From positions 1 to 43,971 of the forward strand of contig JAOAJC010000002.1 in assembly GCA_026414385.1 (NCBI GenBank): a stretch of DNA of 43,971 nt, in the 5' to 3' direction. Positions 42,608 to 43,971 of this stretch are shown here, one piece after another; position 1 is the first letter of the stretch; the number at the start of each line of letters is the position of its first letter. Under the pieces are notes generated by a model. It ran no database searches and was not told where the DNA came from. It saw nothing but the letters and a program-made list of their open reading frames with translations. The stretch is from Candidatus Pacearchaeota archaeon. GTDB taxonomy: Archaea; Nanobdellota; Nanobdellia; Pacearchaeales; GW2011-AR1. A program made the position numbers and the translations under genes.

Positions 42608-43594
42608 TTAAAGCACTTCTCTATTTGGCTCTAAATCCCACGACTTCGGCCAAGAATCCCACTCTTTTGGATATTTAAAACTACCTAAATCATAACTGTT
42701 TTCTCTTAACACCTGCTCACTTGCATTCTTTATTCCTGTTTTTCTCTCATAATCTAATTGAGCAGCAATAACGCTTTTCCAATAATTTTCATCCCCTATA
42801 AAATCCTCAAGGCTCATTGTATAATCTTCAATTTTTCCATGTTTCATTCTCTCAATATGGTTGCCAAAGCCATCTGCTAAATACGCTCCATAAATATGCA
42901 AAGAAGCAGAACAATCTATATAAGAACCAACTTTAACCTCTCTCCCCAAAATAGAAGAGGATTTTGCAGCAAAAAGTTTGTGTAATCTATTCATTGCAAC
43001 CACATTCTCATTCCATGCCTTCACTAAATCCCTGCTTCTCCAATAAGTCACAAAATTAAGCCATAAATTCTTATTTTCATCTTCCAAAAACCTTAATTGT
43101 CCACTCTGCCAACAAGGCGGATCTTCTTGTTCTAAAATTGAATCCTCATCAGCTCGCCATATACTAAAGAAATAATCTCTTCCGCTAACTCTTCCTTTCT
43201 TTTTAAAATCATTTCTTATTTTTGCAAAAACAAAAGGAATTTGCTTTTCAAACCTCTCATTGTAAGTATAACCCCACCTTAAATCATTAGGATTTTTAGG
43301 ATCTTTCTTCCAATGATTATGAATTCCATGTGTAACTTCCAAAATATATTGCACAATTCCTCTCGCATCTTCAACCAACCCTCTTGTATGAACTAATGGT
43401 TCCGTACAAGGATTCCTTACTTTTATTGTCATATGTGCATCACAACCCAAAGGCATTCCATCTCTATGCTTTGGTGTCTGCACCCTACAACCCAAATCAT
43501 AACAACCAATAATTGCTCTATGAACTGCCTCCCCAATACTATCAGCAACAATATTTATTGTCGGTAATTCATAACAATTAATCTCTGCCATCAT
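42608..43594 (-). CDS. thyA: thymidylate synthase, archaeal ThyA-like
   Basis: 328 aa. The catalytic cysteine lies in DPPCWQSGQLRFL (Cys161), where bacterial enzymes have LPPCH. RSRDLVKAWNENVV corresponds to RSxDxxLGxPFN, with the pyrimidine-selecting Asn kept, so dUMP is the likely substrate. The N-terminus is longer and divergent from bacterial ThyA, as in archaeal forms. It converts dUMP to dTMP. A second ATG lies one codon downstream; AGAGG precedes both. Upstream on the same strand is dUTPase, forming a dTMP module. Confidence 0.82.
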   Translation of the reverse strand: MMAEINCYELPTINIVADSIGEAVHRAIIGCYDLGCRVQTPKHRDGMPLGCDAHMTIKVRNPCTEPLVHTRGLVEDARGIVQYILEVTHGIHNHWKKDPKNPNDLRWGYTYNERFEKQIPFVFAKIRNDFKKKGRVSGRDYFFSIWRADEDSILEQEDPPCWQSGQLRFLEDENKNLWLNFVTYWRSRDLVKAWNENVVAMNRLHKLFAAKSSSILGREVKVGSYIDCSASLHIYGAYLADGFGNHIERMKHGKIEDYTMSLEDFIGDENYWKSVIAAQLDYERKTGIKNASEQVLRENSYDLGSFKYPKEWDSWPKSWDLEPNREVL

Positions 43595-43678
43595 AAAACC
43601 TCTTTTATTAGTAAATTAAAAATCATTTTATTAATATATCGTTAATTAAAAATATATTATTAAAATAAATTATTTAAA

Positions 43679-43971
43679 CTATTTTTTGCCTGTTGAATGA
43701 AAACCCCCATCACCTCTTGCTGTTGCCCCTAATTCATCAACAACACTAAAGTTAGCTTTTATAACAGGACTAAGAAGCGCCTGAATTATTCTATCTCCTT
43801 TTTCAATTTTATAAGGAACTAAACTTGAGTTATGAAGAACGACTTTAATCTCCCCCCTATAATCAGAATCAATCAATCCTGCAAAATGATGAATTCCCTT
43901 AGCTCCCAATCCACTTCTATCTCTAAATTTTAAACAATATCCCTTTGGAATTTCAATTGCCAAACCTGTCC
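43679..43971 (-). CDS. dut: dUTPase, N-terminus beyond window
   Basis: Truncated at the window edge; the frame continues upstream (TGLAIEIPKGY, so the track TTG is not the start). Motifs visible: SGLGAKGIHHFAGLIDSDYRGE (motif 3) and KGDRIIQALLSP (motif 4), then RGDGGFHSTG (normally RGxGGFGSTG). It hydrolyses dUTP to dUMP and keeps uracil out of DNA. It is separated by 84 nt from thymidylate synthase on the same strand. Confidence 0.92.
   Translation of the reverse strand, partial: TGLAIEIPKGYCLKFRDRSGLGAKGIHHFAGLIDSDYRGEIKVVLHNSSLVPYKIEKGDRIIQALLSPVIKANFSVVDELGATARGDGGFHSTGKK

Overview
The window is a strongly AT-rich, gene-dense piece of an archaeal chromosome. The core machinery is archaeal/eukaryotic in type: L7Ae, S28e, L24e, S24e, S27ae, S6e, Rpo7 and Spt4, aIF2-gamma, aIF5B, Kae1, archaeal-type ProRS, intron-bearing tRNAs without encoded CCA, and many leaderless genes with a TATA box 22-30 nt before the start codon. 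It sits beside bacterial-type genes (gyrase A and B, ScpA, a GGDEF protein, a rhomboid, a P-type cation ATPase, IscU). Small genes, many one- or two-helix membrane proteins and tiny zinc-binding proteins suggest a DPANN-like archaeon (Woesearchaeota/Pacearchaeota type). That placement is inference; no 16S gene is present.

Layout. 1-9.2 kb: a truncated secreted protein coupled to a 49-aa ribbon-helix-helix (RHH) regulator, an exported Ig-like protein, a membrane diguanylate cyclase homologue, a SPOUT methyltransferase, an MFS carrier, a divergent IscU/ferredoxin pair, a calcium-type P-ATPase and a methyltransferase resembling aminoglycoside-resistance 16S rRNA methylases. 9.2-14.2 kb: tRNA-Pro (18-nt intron), tRNA-Asp, and gyrB - 55-aa zinc ribbon - gyrA. 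14.4-19.5 kb: L7Ae-S28e-L24e, Kae1 divergent from a sigma-region-4-like protein, and a run of small genes ending in YchF and a UPF0200 kinase. 19.5-24.5 kb: tRNA-Ile(UAU) with a 56-nt intron, an EgtD-like methyltransferase, tRNA-Glu, rhomboid, tRNA-His beside hisS, and scpA. 24.5-28 kb: a candidate two-hairpin ncRNA, then Rpo7-Spt4-S24e-S27ae and aIF2-gamma. 28-29.6 kb: a non-conserved-looking island between aIF2-gamma and S6e with a gene remnant, a lysine-rich peptide ORF, a candidate pseudoknotted RNA, a membrane protein and a 20-bp direct repeat. 29.6-38.6 kb: S6e, a Cas4/RecB-like Fe-S nuclease, aIF5B, proS, a PC4-like ssDNA-binding protein, cysS and a PHP-less PolX. 38.8-43.97 kb: an anchored M64-like metalloprotease, a SEC-C peptide coupled to an SDR, DUF2061, tRNA-Ser, and a dTMP module (dCMP deaminase, thymidylate synthase, truncated dUTPase).

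The most novel-looking signals are two candidate structured RNAs (24,584-24,745 + and 28,502-28,732 -), each with its own TATA element and with G-U pairs that favour one strand. Next come several very small genes absent from the ORF track (RHH regulator, gyrase-operon zinc ribbon, 40-aa basic protein, SEC-C peptide, 47-aa membrane protein), the GGDEF and ArmA-like genes in an archaeal context, and tRNA-Ile(UAU). No CRISPR array, insertion sequence or classical defence island was seen.
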